Assembly (NCBI GenBank): GCA_020026395.1
Contig: JAHHQM010000005.1
Coordinates: 1 to 64,000 of the forward strand
DNA length: 64,000 nucleotides
Direction of reading: 5' to 3'
Source: Alistipes sp.
Lineage (GTDB): Bacteria; Bacteroidota; Bacteroidia; Bacteroidales; Rikenellaceae
Part shown: positions 34,632-42,998 of the stretch, piece after piece
How the letters are laid out: the number at the start of each line of letters is the position of its first letter
Numbering within the stretch: the first letter of the stretch is position 1
Notes under the pieces: model-generated
The model's database searches: none
Seen by the model: only the letters and a program-made list of their open reading frames with translations
Told to the model about the DNA's origin: nothing
Program-made: the position numbers and the translations under genes

Positions 34632-35624
34632 TTAATCTTTGTCAAGTTTGTAAATTGATACATCCATACCGAACTTAAGGTTCAGCGAAGCCAACAGCTC
34701 ATCAAGCTCCGTGAGCGACTTTTTACCGAAGTTACGGAACTTCAGCAAGTCGGTACGGTTCAACTTCACGAGGTCGCCAACCGTGTCTACGTCGGCCGCA
34801 CGGAGGCAGTTCAACGCACGCACCGAAAGATCCTGATCGGCGAGTTTCGTCTTCAGAAGCTGACGCATGTGCAGTACATCTTCATCGAATTCCTCGGTCT
34901 CGTTCGAATCTTCCATATTGACGGTGATCTTCTCGTCGGAGAAGAGCATGAAGTGCTGGATGAGGATCTTGGCGGCTTCTTTCAGAGCCTCCTTGGGGTG
35001 AATAGACCCATCGGTAGTAATTTCCAAATTCAACTTCTCGTAGTCGGTCTTCTGCTCAACACGATAGTTCTCGATCGAGTACTTCACGTTCTTGATCGGG
35101 GTGAAGATCGAGTCGATGGGCAGCGTTCCGAATTCGCAATCGGCCGGACGGTTCTCCTCCGAAGGCACGTAACCGCGACCCTTGCCGATGGTAAGGGTAA
35201 TCTGCATCTTCGTGCCCGGAGCGAGGTGACAAATCACCAGGTCGGGATTCAGAACTTTGAAGAACGACAAATAATTCGAGATATATCCGGCAGTCAATTC
35301 CGTTACTCCCGCAACGTTTACCGATACCTTTTCGGCATCCTGATTTTCAACCGTGCGGATAAAACGGATCTGTTTGAGATTGAGGATGATGTTCAACATG
35401 TCCTCCATCACGCCGGGGATGGCGGCAAACTCGTGATCGACACCGGCAACCTTGACAGTCGTGATCGCGTAACCCTCCAGTGAAGAGAGCAGGATACGAC
35501 GTAAGGCGTTACCGACAGTCATACCGAATCCAGGCTCCAACGGACGGAATTCGAACTTTCCGAACGAGGGCGTCGATTCGAGCATAATAACCTTCTCAGG
35601 TTTCTGGAATGCTAATATTGCCAT
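34632..35624 (-). CDS. rpoA: DNA-directed RNA polymerase subunit alpha
   Basis: The 330-residue subunit directs core assembly through its N-terminal dimerisation domain (about 1-235; KFEFRPLEPGFGMTVGNALRRILLSSLEGYAI) and contacts UP elements and activators through the C-terminal domain (about 255-320; LSVRALNCLRAADVDTVGDL, helix-hairpin-helix FRNFGKKSLTEL). Length is normal. It lies between rpsD (24-base gap) and rplQ. Confidence 0.98.
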   Translation of the reverse strand: MAILAFQKPEKVIMLESTPSFGKFEFRPLEPGFGMTVGNALRRILLSSLEGYAITTVKVAGVDHEFAAIPGVMEDMLNIILNLKQIRFIRTVENQDAEKVSVNVAGVTELTAGYISNYLSFFKVLNPDLVICHLAPGTKMQITLTIGKGRGYVPSEENRPADCEFGTLPIDSIFTPIKNVKYSIENYRVEQKTDYEKLNLEITTDGSIHPKEALKEAAKILIQHFMLFSDEKITVNMEDSNETEEFDEDVLHMRQLLKTKLADQDLSVRALNCLRAADVDTVGDLVKLNRTDLLKFRNFGKKSLTELDELLASLNLKFGMDVSIYKLDKD

Positions 35625-35648
35625 AATAATGTTGAATTCATTTAATTA

Positions 35649-36257
35649 CTACTTCGAGTACAACTCGACGATGAGCTGCTCTTTGATATTCTCCGGAATC
35701 TCCTCGCGTTCGGGCAGCTGGATAAACTTACCACTCATCGTGGCGTTATCCCACTCAAGCCATGCGTAGCGGCTCTTCTGAGCGCCGGCGAGCGACGAGG
35801 TGATGACCTCCAGGCTCTTCGACTTCTCGCGTACCGATACGATATCGCCTACACGCAACGTGTACGAAGGGATGTTTACTACATTACCGTTAATGCAGAT
35901 GTGACGGTGAGATACCAACTGACGGGCTGCGGCGCGCGTCGGAGCGATACCCAGACGGTAAACCACGTTGTCCAGACGCTGCTCGAGCAACTGCAACAAG
36001 TGATCACCGGTAATACCACCCATACGGGCAGCGGCCTCATAGGTACGCGAGAACTGCTTCTCGAGCAATCCGTAAGTGAACTTGGCCTTCTGCTTCTCGG
36101 TCAACTGCATACCGTACTCAGACACCTTTTTGCGCTTGCGTGCCAAACCGTGCTGGCCGGGAGGATAGTTACGCTTCTCGAGCACTCTATCCGCACCGTA
36201 AATAGCTTCGCCGAATCTTCTGGCGATCTTCGATTTTGGTCCTATATATTTTCCCAT
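35649..36257 (-). CDS. rpsD: 30S ribosomal protein S4
   Basis: The 202-residue uS4 is a primary 16S rRNA binder that starts small-subunit assembly. YPPGQHG near residue 32 and the S4 domain (RLDNVVYRLGIAPTRAAARQLVSH) are intact. The zinc-type Cys residues of some S4 proteins are absent. In many bacteria S4 represses the alpha operon; no such leader is recognisable here. Confidence 0.98.
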   Translation of the reverse strand: MGKYIGPKSKIARRFGEAIYGADRVLEKRNYPPGQHGLARKRKKVSEYGMQLTEKQKAKFTYGLLEKQFSRTYEAAARMGGITGDHLLQLLEQRLDNVVYRLGIAPTRAAARQLVSHRHICINGNVVNIPSYTLRVGDIVSVREKSKSLEVITSSLAGAQKSRYAWLEWDNATMSGKFIQLPEREEIPENIKEQLIVELYSK

Positions 36258-36315
36258 TGTTTTAACTGTTAAATAAGTTGAATATTCCTAAACGTACGAA
36301 TCAAATTTCCAAGAA

Positions 36316-36705
36316 TTAGACTCTACGACGGTTAGGAGCACGGCAACCGTTGTGGGGCAGCGGAGTAACGTCGATAATCTCCATTACCTCGATACCTGCA
36401 CCGTGGATGGTACGAACGGCCGACTCACGACCTGCACCCGGGCCCTTTACGTAAACCTTCACCTTGCGCAGACCCATATCGTATGCAACCTTTGCGCAGT
36501 CTGCAGCAGCGGTCTGAGCTGCGTAGGGGGTATTCTTTTTCGAACCACGGAAACCCATCTTACCGGCCGAAGCCCAGCTGATGACGTCACCCACCTCATT
36601 GGTGATGGTGATGATCACGTTGTTGAAAGTCGAGTGAACATAGGCATTGCCCATTGCACCAACCTTGACAACCTTTTTCTTAACTGTTCCAGTTTTCTTT
36701 GCCAT
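36316..36705 (-). CDS. rpsK: 30S ribosomal protein S11
   Basis: The 129-residue uS11 binds the platform of the small subunit. Typical blocks are STFNNVIITITNEVGDVISWASAGKMGFRG and the end HNGCRAPNRRRV. A Lys-rich N-terminus (KKTGTVKKKVVK) is normal for the phylum. It lies between rpsM and rpsD. Confidence 0.98.
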   Translation of the reverse strand: MAKKTGTVKKKVVKVGAMGNAYVHSTFNNVIITITNEVGDVISWASAGKMGFRGSKKNTPYAAQTAAADCAKVAYDMGLRKVKVYVKGPGAGRESAVRTIHGAGIEVMEIIDVTPLPHNGCRAPNRRRV

Positions 36706-36718
36706 AATTCTCTAAAGA

Positions 36719-37099
36719 TTACTTTGTTGCCTTTTTCTTGTTAGCTACAGTCTTCTTGCGACCCTTGCGAGTACGTGCGTTGTTCTTGGTCGACTGACCG
36801 CGAACCGGAAGACCCAGACGGTGACGGATACCACGGTAGCAACCGATATCCATCAGACGTTTGATATTCAACTGTACGATCGAACGGCATTCGCCCTCGA
36901 CTTTGATGCCCAGTTCGGCAATCGTCGAACGAATTGCACCTACTTGATCGTCAGACCACTCTTCGACCTTCAGGTCATAGCTGATGCCAGCCTTGTCGAG
37001 AATGTTGCGAGCCGTCGAACGACCGATACCGTAAATGTAGGTCAAGCCGATCTCGCCTCTCTTGTTTTTTGGTAAATCTACACCGACTATACGTGCCAT
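36719..37099 (-). CDS. rpsM: 30S ribosomal protein S13
   Basis: The 126-residue uS13 contacts the P-site tRNA and the 50S subunit. It begins ARIVGVDLPKNKRGEIGLTYIYGIG, has the helix-two-turn-helix RNA-binding block, and ends in a basic tail after GLPVRGQSTKNNARTRKG. It follows rpmJ by 43 bases. Confidence 0.98.
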   Translation of the reverse strand: MARIVGVDLPKNKRGEIGLTYIYGIGRSTARNILDKAGISYDLKVEEWSDDQVGAIRSTIAELGIKVEGECRSIVQLNIKRLMDIGCYRGIRHRLGLPVRGQSTKNNARTRKGRKKTVANKKKATK

Positions 37100-37142
37100 A
37101 TAAATTCTTTTTCTTCTTTAATTAACCGTTTAAGTTTAAACA

Positions 37143-37259
37143 TTACCCTTGGCGCATTTTAAACTTGGGATTCTTCTTGCAGATCACATAAAGTTTGCCT
37201 TTACGCTTAACGATCTTGCAATCCTCGCTTCTCTTTTTGATAGATGCTTTTACTTTCAT
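37143..37259 (-). CDS. rpmJ: 50S ribosomal protein L36
   Basis: The 38-residue bL36 is encoded between infA and rpsM; it is too short to be noticed by length alone but its sequence (start MKVKASIKKR, end KKNPKFKMRQG) is unmistakable. Of the four zinc ligands in the zinc-binding form (Cys11, Cys14, Cys27, His32), only Cys14 and Cys27 remain; positions 11 and 32 are Ser and Lys. It is thus a zinc-independent form, as usual for Bacteroidetes. Confidence 0.97.
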   Translation of the reverse strand: MKVKASIKKRSEDCKIVKRKGKLYVICKKNPKFKMRQG

Positions 37260-37272
37260 GGTGTCAAGCCTT

Positions 37273-37491
37273 TTATTTGTACCTGAAAGAGATACGTCCC
37301 TTCGTCAAATCGTAGGGAGTCATCTCAACTTTAACTTTGTCCCCCGGAAGGATCTTGATGTAATGCATACGCATCTTTCCGGAGATGTGGGCGGTAAGGA
37401 TGTGGCCGTTGTCCAATTCAACGCGGAACATTGCGTTGGAGAGCGCCTCAATGATCGTACCGTCCCGTTCGATAGCAGCCTGTTTTGCCAT
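37273..37491 (-). CDS. infA: Translation initiation factor IF-1
   Basis: The 72-residue S1-like OB-fold protein binds the ribosomal A site during initiation. The standard blocks DGTIIEALSNAMFRVELDNGH, AHISGKMRMHYIKILPGDKV and YDLTKGRISFRYK are all present. It starts 5 bases after map, within the spc part of the cluster. Confidence 0.98.
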   Translation of the reverse strand: MAKQAAIERDGTIIEALSNAMFRVELDNGHILTAHISGKMRMHYIKILPGDKVKVEMTPYDLTKGRISFRYK

Positions 37492-37496
37492 AGAGT

Positions 37497-38273
37497 TTAC
37501 TTCAAAATTGCTTGTTCGATGATATCATAATCTGTCAAAACATCCGGTCCGTTCTTGCGAATGGCGACTGCCTTCTCGAAGTGAGCTGCAGGTTTGCGAT
37601 CGCGCGTGCGAACCGTCCAACCGTCCTGTTCGAATACAATAGCCTTGTTGCCCAGCGTAATCATGGGCTCAATGCAGATTACCATACCCTCTTTCAACAG
37701 AGGGCCGCGGCCGCGTGCGCCATAATTGGGAACGCCCGGGTCCTCGTGCATTCTTCGACCCAAGCCGTGTCCTTCAAGCTCACGGACGACGCCGTAACCA
37801 AAACTCTCGGCATAATTCTGCACTGCTGCCGAAATATCGCCTACGCGATTTCCGGCCTTGGCCTGTGCGACACCTCTACAAAGAGCCTCTTTGGTGACGT
37901 CCATCAGCTGACGTACTTCCTCGTCAACCTCTCCCACGGCAAATGTATAAGCCGAATCACCAACAAACCCCTTCATAAACGTACCGCAATCGACCGAAAC
38001 AATATCCCCGTCTTTCAGGATCTGTTTCGCGGAGGGAATACCGTGCACCACATGCTCGTTGACCGAAATGCACAACGATGCGGGGTAGCCTTCGTATCCC
38101 AGGAAAGCGGGTACTGCACCGTGATCACGAATAAATTCGTCGCCGATTTTGTTGAGTTCGGCAGTCGATACGCCTGCGCGAATGTGGCGACCCACTTCTG
38201 CAAGAGTCATCGCAACCAAATGGTTGTTCTCACGGAGCAATTCGATCTCCTCGTCTGTTTTTAAAAATATCAT
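37497..38273 (-). CDS. map: Methionine aminopeptidase type I
   Basis: The 258-residue enzyme removes the initiator methionine. The five metal ligands of the pita-bread fold are found in context: Asp in SVDCGTFMKGFVGD (two Asp), His in LEGHGLGRRMHE, Glu in MVICIEPM, and the final Glu in the RTRDRKPAAHFEKAVAI region. The catalytic His is in VVHGIPS. Its position between secY and infA is common. Length is typical of the short class. Confidence 0.96.
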   Translation of the reverse strand: MIFLKTDEEIELLRENNHLVAMTLAEVGRHIRAGVSTAELNKIGDEFIRDHGAVPAFLGYEGYPASLCISVNEHVVHGIPSAKQILKDGDIVSVDCGTFMKGFVGDSAYTFAVGEVDEEVRQLMDVTKEALCRGVAQAKAGNRVGDISAAVQNYAESFGYGVVRELEGHGLGRRMHEDPGVPNYGARGRGPLLKEGMVICIEPMITLGNKAIVFEQDGWTVRTRDRKPAAHFEKAVAIRKNGPDVLTDYDIIEQAILK

Positions 38274-38308
38274 GCTTTGTGTTAAATAAAACTCACCGGA
38301 AAACCCTG

Positions 38309-39685
38309 TTAGTGACGACCCTGAATACGGCCGGTCTTCATCAGACCATCGTAGTGGCGCATCAACAGGTAGCTCTCTATTTGTTTCAGAGTGTCGAGCA
38401 CAACACCAACCATAATCAGCAACGAAGTACCGCCGTAGAAGTAGGCGAACGACTGCTGAATGCCCAGGAACTTCATAGCCAGAGCGGGCATGATAGCCAC
38501 GATAGCCAGGAAGATCGAACCCGGAAGGGTAATGCGCGTCATGATGGCGTCGATGTAGTTTACGGTTTGTTTACCCGGTTTCACACCCGGAATAAAGCCG
38601 CCGTTGCGCTTCATGTCATCGGCCATCATTTGAGGGTTGATGATAATTGCGGTGTAGAAGTAGGTGAACGCAATTACCAACACTGCAAGCGTAAAGTTGT
38701 ACCAGAAACCGGTCATGCTGGCGAATGCATTGCCAAATGCCGATCCCGAGAACAGTGCCGGAATAAACATCAGAGCCTGAGCAAAGATGATGGGCATTAC
38801 GTTGGCCGCATTCATCTTCAGGGGGATGTACTGACGTACACCGCCATACTGTTTGTTACCGACGATACGCTTGGCGTACTGTACAGGAACCTTGCGGACA
38901 GCCTGTACCAGGGCGATGGTAGCCATGAACACGAGGAAGAGCAACACCAATTCGAGGATCAACATGATTGCACTACCGCTCGACGTCTGGAAACGGGCAT
39001 TGACCTCAGCCAACAGCGCGTGGGGCAGACGAGCTACGATACCGATCATGATGATCAGCGAAATGCCGTTACCGATACCCTTGTCCGTGATCTTCTCACC
39101 GAGCCACATGATAAACATGGTACCGGCGATCAGGATCAGGGTCATCATGGCGACAATGCCGAAAGAGTTTCCGTAAACGAATGCATCGGACGCCTGAGCG
39201 TAGAGATTGGCGATATAAGCCGGGCCTTGCAGCAACAGCACGCCGATCGTCAGGAAGCGCGTCCACTGATTCATTTTACGACGACCGCTTTCACCCTCTT
39301 TCTGCATTTTCTGGAAATAGGGAACCATCATACCCATCAGCTGGATAATAATGGAAGCGGTGATATAAGGCATCACACCCAAAGCGAAGATTGCTGCATT
39401 GCTGAATGCACCTCCCGAGAAGACATCGAGAAGACCGAGCAAACCGTTTCCTTCGACCTGGTTTGCCAGTCCGCCACCTTGCGACAATGCTTCGGGGTTG
39501 ACACCCGGGATTACGATGAAGCTACCCAAGCGATAGATCAGCAGAAGGCCAATCGTGTAGATTACACGCTTGCGCAGCTCCTCGATCTTATACATGTTCT
39601 TGAGTGTTTCCACCAATTTTTTGTTGGTCGCCAAAAGAACGATTACCACCAAAAAGACGAGACCAACAACAATATACTGATTCAT
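38309..39685 (-). CDS. secY: Protein translocase subunit SecY
   Basis: The 458-residue protein is the channel of the Sec translocon. From about residue 30 it follows the family (MYKIEELRKRVIYTIGLLLIYRLGSF, later FIPGVKPGKQTVNYIDAIMTRITLPGS). In front lies an extra hydrophobic stretch (NQYIVVGLVFLVVIVLLAT), which would be an eleventh membrane segment. The ATG at 39685 is 23 bases after rplO, a normal distance, so the start is plausible; a later start at Met31 or a TTG near residues 18-24 would give a conventional SecY. Confidence 0.95.
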   Translation of the reverse strand: MNQYIVVGLVFLVVIVLLATNKKLVETLKNMYKIEELRKRVIYTIGLLLIYRLGSFIVIPGVNPEALSQGGGLANQVEGNGLLGLLDVFSGGAFSNAAIFALGVMPYITASIIIQLMGMMVPYFQKMQKEGESGRRKMNQWTRFLTIGVLLLQGPAYIANLYAQASDAFVYGNSFGIVAMMTLILIAGTMFIMWLGEKITDKGIGNGISLIIMIGIVARLPHALLAEVNARFQTSSGSAIMLILELVLLFLVFMATIALVQAVRKVPVQYAKRIVGNKQYGGVRQYIPLKMNAANVMPIIFAQALMFIPALFSGSAFGNAFASMTGFWYNFTLAVLVIAFTYFYTAIIINPQMMADDMKRNGGFIPGVKPGKQTVNYIDAIMTRITLPGSIFLAIVAIMPALAMKFLGIQQSFAYFYGGTSLLIMVGVVLDTLKQIESYLLMRHYDGLMKTGRIQGRH

Positions 39686-39708
39686 AATCTTTGGGTTTGT
39701 AATGTTCT

Positions 39709-40155
39709 CTAAAGTTTTTCTACGCTACCGCCTGCGTCTACGATGGCAGCCTCGGCAGTTTTCGAGAATGCGTGAGCCTTAACGGTCAGAGCCTTCGAGA
39801 TCGAACCGTTGCCAAGGATCTTCACCTTGTCTTTCGTCGATACGAAACCGGCCGAAACCAGGGTCTCGAGCGAAATCTCGGTCAGCGAATTCTTCGCAGC
39901 CAGCTCCTCAAGCGTCGAGAGGTTGATGGCCTTGAACTCCACGCGCTTCAAGTTCGTGAAACCGAACTTGGGAAGACGACGCTGCAAAGGCATCTGACCA
40001 CCCTCGAAACCTAATTTACGCGAGTAACCCGAACGCGACTGTGCACCTTTGTGACCACGGCCTGCAGTGTTGCCGTTGCCCGAACCTGCACCGCGACCGA
40101 CTCTCTTGTCGTGATGTGTAGAACCCTTAGCGGGTTTCAAATTATTGAGTTCCAT
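39709..40155 (-). CDS. rplO: 50S ribosomal protein L15
   Basis: The 148-residue uL15 is a late-assembly protein in the large subunit. It begins MELNNLKPAKGSTHHDKRVGRG followed by the Gly/Arg-rich stretch GSGNGNTAGRGHKGAQSRSG. The C-terminal domain is normal. Directly upstream of secY, downstream of rpmD by 26 bases. Confidence 0.97.
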   Translation of the reverse strand: MELNNLKPAKGSTHHDKRVGRGAGSGNGNTAGRGHKGAQSRSGYSRKLGFEGGQMPLQRRLPKFGFTNLKRVEFKAINLSTLEELAAKNSLTEISLETLVSAGFVSTKDKVKILGNGSISKALTVKAHAFSKTAEAAIVDAGGSVEKL

Positions 40156-40181
40156 TTCTTTTTAATCCTTATCGGTTAAAC

Positions 40182-40367
40182 TTATTTTGCGATCTCCTCG
40201 ACCTTTACAAGGTGCTTAACACGCTCAAGCATACCTTTGATAATAACCGAGTCGTCGTGCTCAACAGAAGCGTTGATGCGTTTCAGACCCAGAGCGTCGA
40301 GGTTGCGACACTGGCGGGTTGTAGCGCCAATGCGACTCTTGATTTGGGTAATTTTCAATCTTGCCAT
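40182..40367 (-). CDS. rpmD: 50S ribosomal protein L30
   Basis: The 61-residue uL30 has the standard short bacterial form: LKITQIKSRIGATTRQCRNLDALGL at the N-terminus and VIKGMLERVKHLVKVEEI at the end. It sits between rpsE and rplO. Confidence 0.97.
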   Translation of the reverse strand: MARLKITQIKSRIGATTRQCRNLDALGLKRINASVEHDDSVIIKGMLERVKHLVKVEEIAK

Positions 40368-40380
40368 TTCGATTCAAATA

Positions 40381-40905
40381 TTAACCGTTAAACACCTGAT
40401 CCATCGAAATACCGCGAACACGGGCAACGCTCAGGGCATCACGCAACTCGCACAATGCGCCGAAGGTAGCCTTCACCAGGTTGTGGGGGTTCGACGAGCC
40501 CTTGCTCTTTGCCAACACGTTCTTCACGCCGGCAGACTCCAATACGGCACGCATCGGACCACCTGCGATCACACCGGTACCGGGAGCGGCGGGGCGGATC
40601 ATTACTAACGAACCCGAGTAACGGAACTCCTGCTTGTGAGGAATCGTGCCGTTCAATACGGGGATCTTAACTAAGTTCTTCTTGGCATCCTCTACGCCTT
40701 TGGCGATGGCAGCCTGTACCTCCGATGCTTTACCCAAGCCGAAGCCTACTACACCGTCTTCGTTACCGACTACGACGATTGCCGAGAATGTAAAGGTGCG
40801 ACCACCTTTCGTTACCTTGGTAACACGCTGAATGCTTACGAGTCTGTCCTTAAGCTCAAGGTCGCTGGTGCGTACTTTCTTTATGTTAGTATTTGACATA
40901 ATCAT
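40381..40905 (-). CDS. rpsE: 30S ribosomal protein S5
   Basis: The 174-residue uS5 helps decoding fidelity and mRNA unwinding. The N-terminal double-stranded-RNA-binding domain (LVSIQRVTKVTKGGRTFTFSAIVVVG) and the AAPGTGVIAGGPMRAVLE block are intact. Its first ATG (40905) overlaps the rplR stop; a second ATG two codons later (MSNTNIKK) is the other possible start. Confidence 0.97.
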   Translation of the reverse strand: MIMSNTNIKKVRTSDLELKDRLVSIQRVTKVTKGGRTFTFSAIVVVGNEDGVVGFGLGKASEVQAAIAKGVEDAKKNLVKIPVLNGTIPHKQEFRYSGSLVMIRPAAPGTGVIAGGPMRAVLESAGVKNVLAKSKGSSNPHNLVKATFGALCELRDALSVARVRGISMDQVFNG

Positions 40906-41267
40906 TAGAATTTAAGTCCGCCTTCGCGTGCTGCTTCGGCCAGCTGTTTTACTCTTCCGTGATAGAGGTAACCGTTACGATCGAATGCTACGGTCGAAAT
41001 ACCTTTGGCCATGGCACGCTCTGCGGCCAATTTACCGACCAGACCGGCTACTTCCGACTTGTTCTTGCCGGCAGCAGCTTCTGCTACCTCTTTGTCCAGC
41101 GACGAAGCCGTGGCCAAGGTTACGCCTGCCAGGTCGTCGATAAACTGTACGTAGATCTGTTTGTTGCTACGGAATACAGTCATACGAGGTTGTTCGGACG
41201 TACCGCTTACGATCTTGCGGATACGCATCTTGATCCTCTCTCTTCTTTCTATCTTGTTCAGTGACAT
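40905..41267 (-). CDS. rplR: 50S ribosomal protein L18
   Basis: The 120-residue uL18 binds 5S rRNA together with L5. It has the usual basic N-terminus (LNKIERRERIKMRIRKIVSGT) and the block RMTVFRSNKQIYVQFIDD, ending GRVKQLAEAAREGGLKF. The stop overlaps the rpsE start. Confidence 0.97.
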   Translation of the reverse strand: MSLNKIERRERIKMRIRKIVSGTSEQPRMTVFRSNKQIYVQFIDDLAGVTLATASSLDKEVAEAAAGKNKSEVAGLVGKLAAERAMAKGISTVAFDRNGYLYHGRVKQLAEAAREGGLKF

Positions 41268-41283
41268 AACTTCAGTCTATTTA

Positions 41284-41844
41284 CTATTTAGCACCTGCTG
41301 ATTTACCTGCCTTGCGACGTACCTGCTCGCCGACGAACTTAATACCCTTACCCTTATAAGGCTCCGGCTTACGCAGCGAACGCATCTTTGCGGCTACCTG
41401 ACCGATGAGCTGCTTGTCGATCGACTTGAAGGTTACGATCGGCGAGCCCTTCTTCTCGGTTACTGCGGTTGCAGTGACCTCTTTGGGCAACAGGAAGTGA
41501 GTATCATGCGAATAACCGAGGCTCATCTCGAGTACCTGGCCTTTAACTTCGGCCTTGAAACCTACGCCGACCAGCTCCTGCTTGATCTCGTAGCCTTTCG
41601 ATACGCCTACCACCATGTTGTGGATCAGTGCGCGGTACAAACCGTGCAGCGAACGGTGACGAGGCTGGTTGGTCGGGCGCGATACGATGACCTGATTCTG
41701 GTCATTGATCTCTACTTTGATGTCCGAATCAACCTTCTGACTCAGCTCTCCAAGTGGCCCTTTCACGCTTACCACGTTGTCGGCCGATACCTTAACGGTA
41801 ACGCCAGCGGGCAAGTTTACAGGTAATTTACCAATTCTTGACAT
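41284..41844 (-). CDS. rplF: 50S ribosomal protein L6
   Basis: The 186-residue uL6 has the two repeated domains of the family and the C-terminal signature PEPYKGKGIKFVGEQVRRKAGKSAG near the sarcin-ricin loop binding site. It follows rpsH by 26 bases. Confidence 0.98.
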   Translation of the reverse strand: MSRIGKLPVNLPAGVTVKVSADNVVSVKGPLGELSQKVDSDIKVEINDQNQVIVSRPTNQPRHRSLHGLYRALIHNMVVGVSKGYEIKQELVGVGFKAEVKGQVLEMSLGYSHDTHFLLPKEVTATAVTEKKGSPIVTFKSIDKQLIGQVAAKMRSLRKPEPYKGKGIKFVGEQVRRKAGKSAGAK

Positions 41845-41870
41845 TGTAATTCGTGTTAAATGATTAGCGA

Positions 41871-42269
41871 TTAGTAAACGAAGCAGATGATTTCACCGCC
41901 TACGTTCTCCTTACGGGCGTGAGCGTCGGTCATGATACCCTTCGAGGTCGAAAGGATGGCGATACCAAGACCGTTCATTACGCGGGGCATGTCCGAAACC
42001 GAAGCATAACAACGCAGACCGGGACGGCTGACACGCTTCAGGTTCTTGATGGCGTAGCTCTTCGTGGGAGCGTCCCACTTGAGTGCGATCTTGATGGTGG
42101 GGTGACCCTTCTCATCGGTGTCGAATTTGTAGGCGAGGATGTAACCCTCTTCATAGAGAATCTTCGTGATCTCCTGCTTAATTTTTGAACCGGGAGCTTC
42201 AACCACCTTGTGGTTGGCTTTCACCGCGTTTCTAATTCTGGTCAGAAAGTCCGCAATAGGATCAGTCAT
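41871..42269 (-). CDS. rpsH: 30S ribosomal protein S8
   Basis: The 132-residue uS8 is a primary 16S rRNA binder. It begins MTDPIADFLTRIRNAVKANH and carries the C-terminal GLGIAILSTSKGIMTDAHAR block; in E. coli this protein represses the spc operon. Here it is the first gene after an unusual 729-bp spacer that separates it from rpsN, and a promoter-like element (42459-42490) faces it. Confidence 0.98.
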   Translation of the reverse strand: MTDPIADFLTRIRNAVKANHKVVEAPGSKIKQEITKILYEEGYILAYKFDTDEKGHPTIKIALKWDAPTKSYAIKNLKRVSRPGLRCYASVSDMPRVMNGLGIAILSTSKGIMTDAHARKENVGGEIICFVY

Positions 42270-42458
42270 AACGAATAGAAGTTAAAATTAATGAATAAAA
42301 AAATAATAAGTTATTGGTTTCCAACCTCTTCCACCCCACTTTCGCCCCACTTCCCTGTTTTCAGCGGCCTTTTTCAAGACCCGCCCCGGGAGGGATTCGG
42401 CGGTTTCGGATTCGGTTTTGGGGTGCTTTCGTACCTGTAAATCACGCACAAAAGCGCG

Positions 42459-42490
42459 CAAATATAGGTATTATTTTACAAACCAACAAG
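42459..42490 (-). promoter_or_regulatory. Candidate promoter for the rpsH-rplQ half of the cluster
   Basis: On the minus strand TATATTTG (42459-42466) is a perfect -7 box, and CTTG (42487-42490) lies exactly 20 bases upstream. Transcription would start about 190 bases before rpsH and serve rpsH, rplF, rplR, rpsE, rpmD, rplO, secY and the alpha operon. Confidence 0.6.
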
Positions 42491-42950
42491 CTAATGCACT
42501 GTTTTTCCGCATTTTCGTGTTGTTTTTTTGTAAAACGGTGCACCGTCCGTTTGCGCAAAAAGTCCGAGACCCACCTGTCCGTCGATTCCGAATATGCACA
42601 ATCGAGAGCAGCACAAGCCACTCCGATGCCGTACATATTCCGAACACGAGACAGTGATCCGGAACAATTCACTAAAAGTATCCCTTCGGTCAATCGCCCC
42701 ACATATCGAGAAGTTACCGCTTGTGACGGCACTTTCCCCGATACTGCGACGTATCTAATGGAGCGGGACACTCCTATCAGCTTCAACTCCTTCTTGGCTC
42801 TCTTTTCGGGACGGTTTTCGCGCGTTTTCAGCGCTCGATCATCCCCATCCGCCACCGACGTTAAAAACGCCTTAAACGGCTCTTTTAAAGAAAAGTCTCC
42901 GGGCTTTCAGACCCTCCGGAGTGTGAAACAGGGGGTTATGAAACTCCGAG

Positions 42951-42979
42951 GCGTCCGCCCTCAAAATAAGGACAGACGC
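42951..42979 (-). other. Stem-loop 20 bases after rpsN
   Basis: Bases 42951-42960 pair fully with 42970-42979 (ten pairs, two of them G-U on the minus strand) around a 9-base loop. No U-run follows on the minus strand, so it may protect the 3' end of the upstream mRNA or bind a ribosomal protein rather than terminate. Confidence 0.35.
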
Positions 42980-42998
42980 TTTGGATTTTCAAATTAGA

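Larger units (their letters stand above)
42270..42998. other. Spacer that splits the spc operon between rpsN and rpsH
   Basis: In nearly all bacteria rpsN and rpsH are adjacent; here 729 bases lie between them. The left part (42310-42420) is C-rich, the middle AT-rich, and the right part GC-balanced. A + strand frame is open from 42314 to 42997 (227 codons) and a minus-strand frame from 42855 to 42442 (137 codons); neither shows a domain, a leader or the codon bias of the neighbours. It contains a promoter-like element for rpsH and a stem-loop behind rpsN. Confidence 0.6.

Noticed and set aside
42314..42997. 227-codon + strand frame in the spacer inside the spc operon
   Set aside because: Not called as a gene: no domain, no leader, weak codon bias, and it overlaps the promoter-like element of the opposite strand. 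Kept as a point to test under findings.
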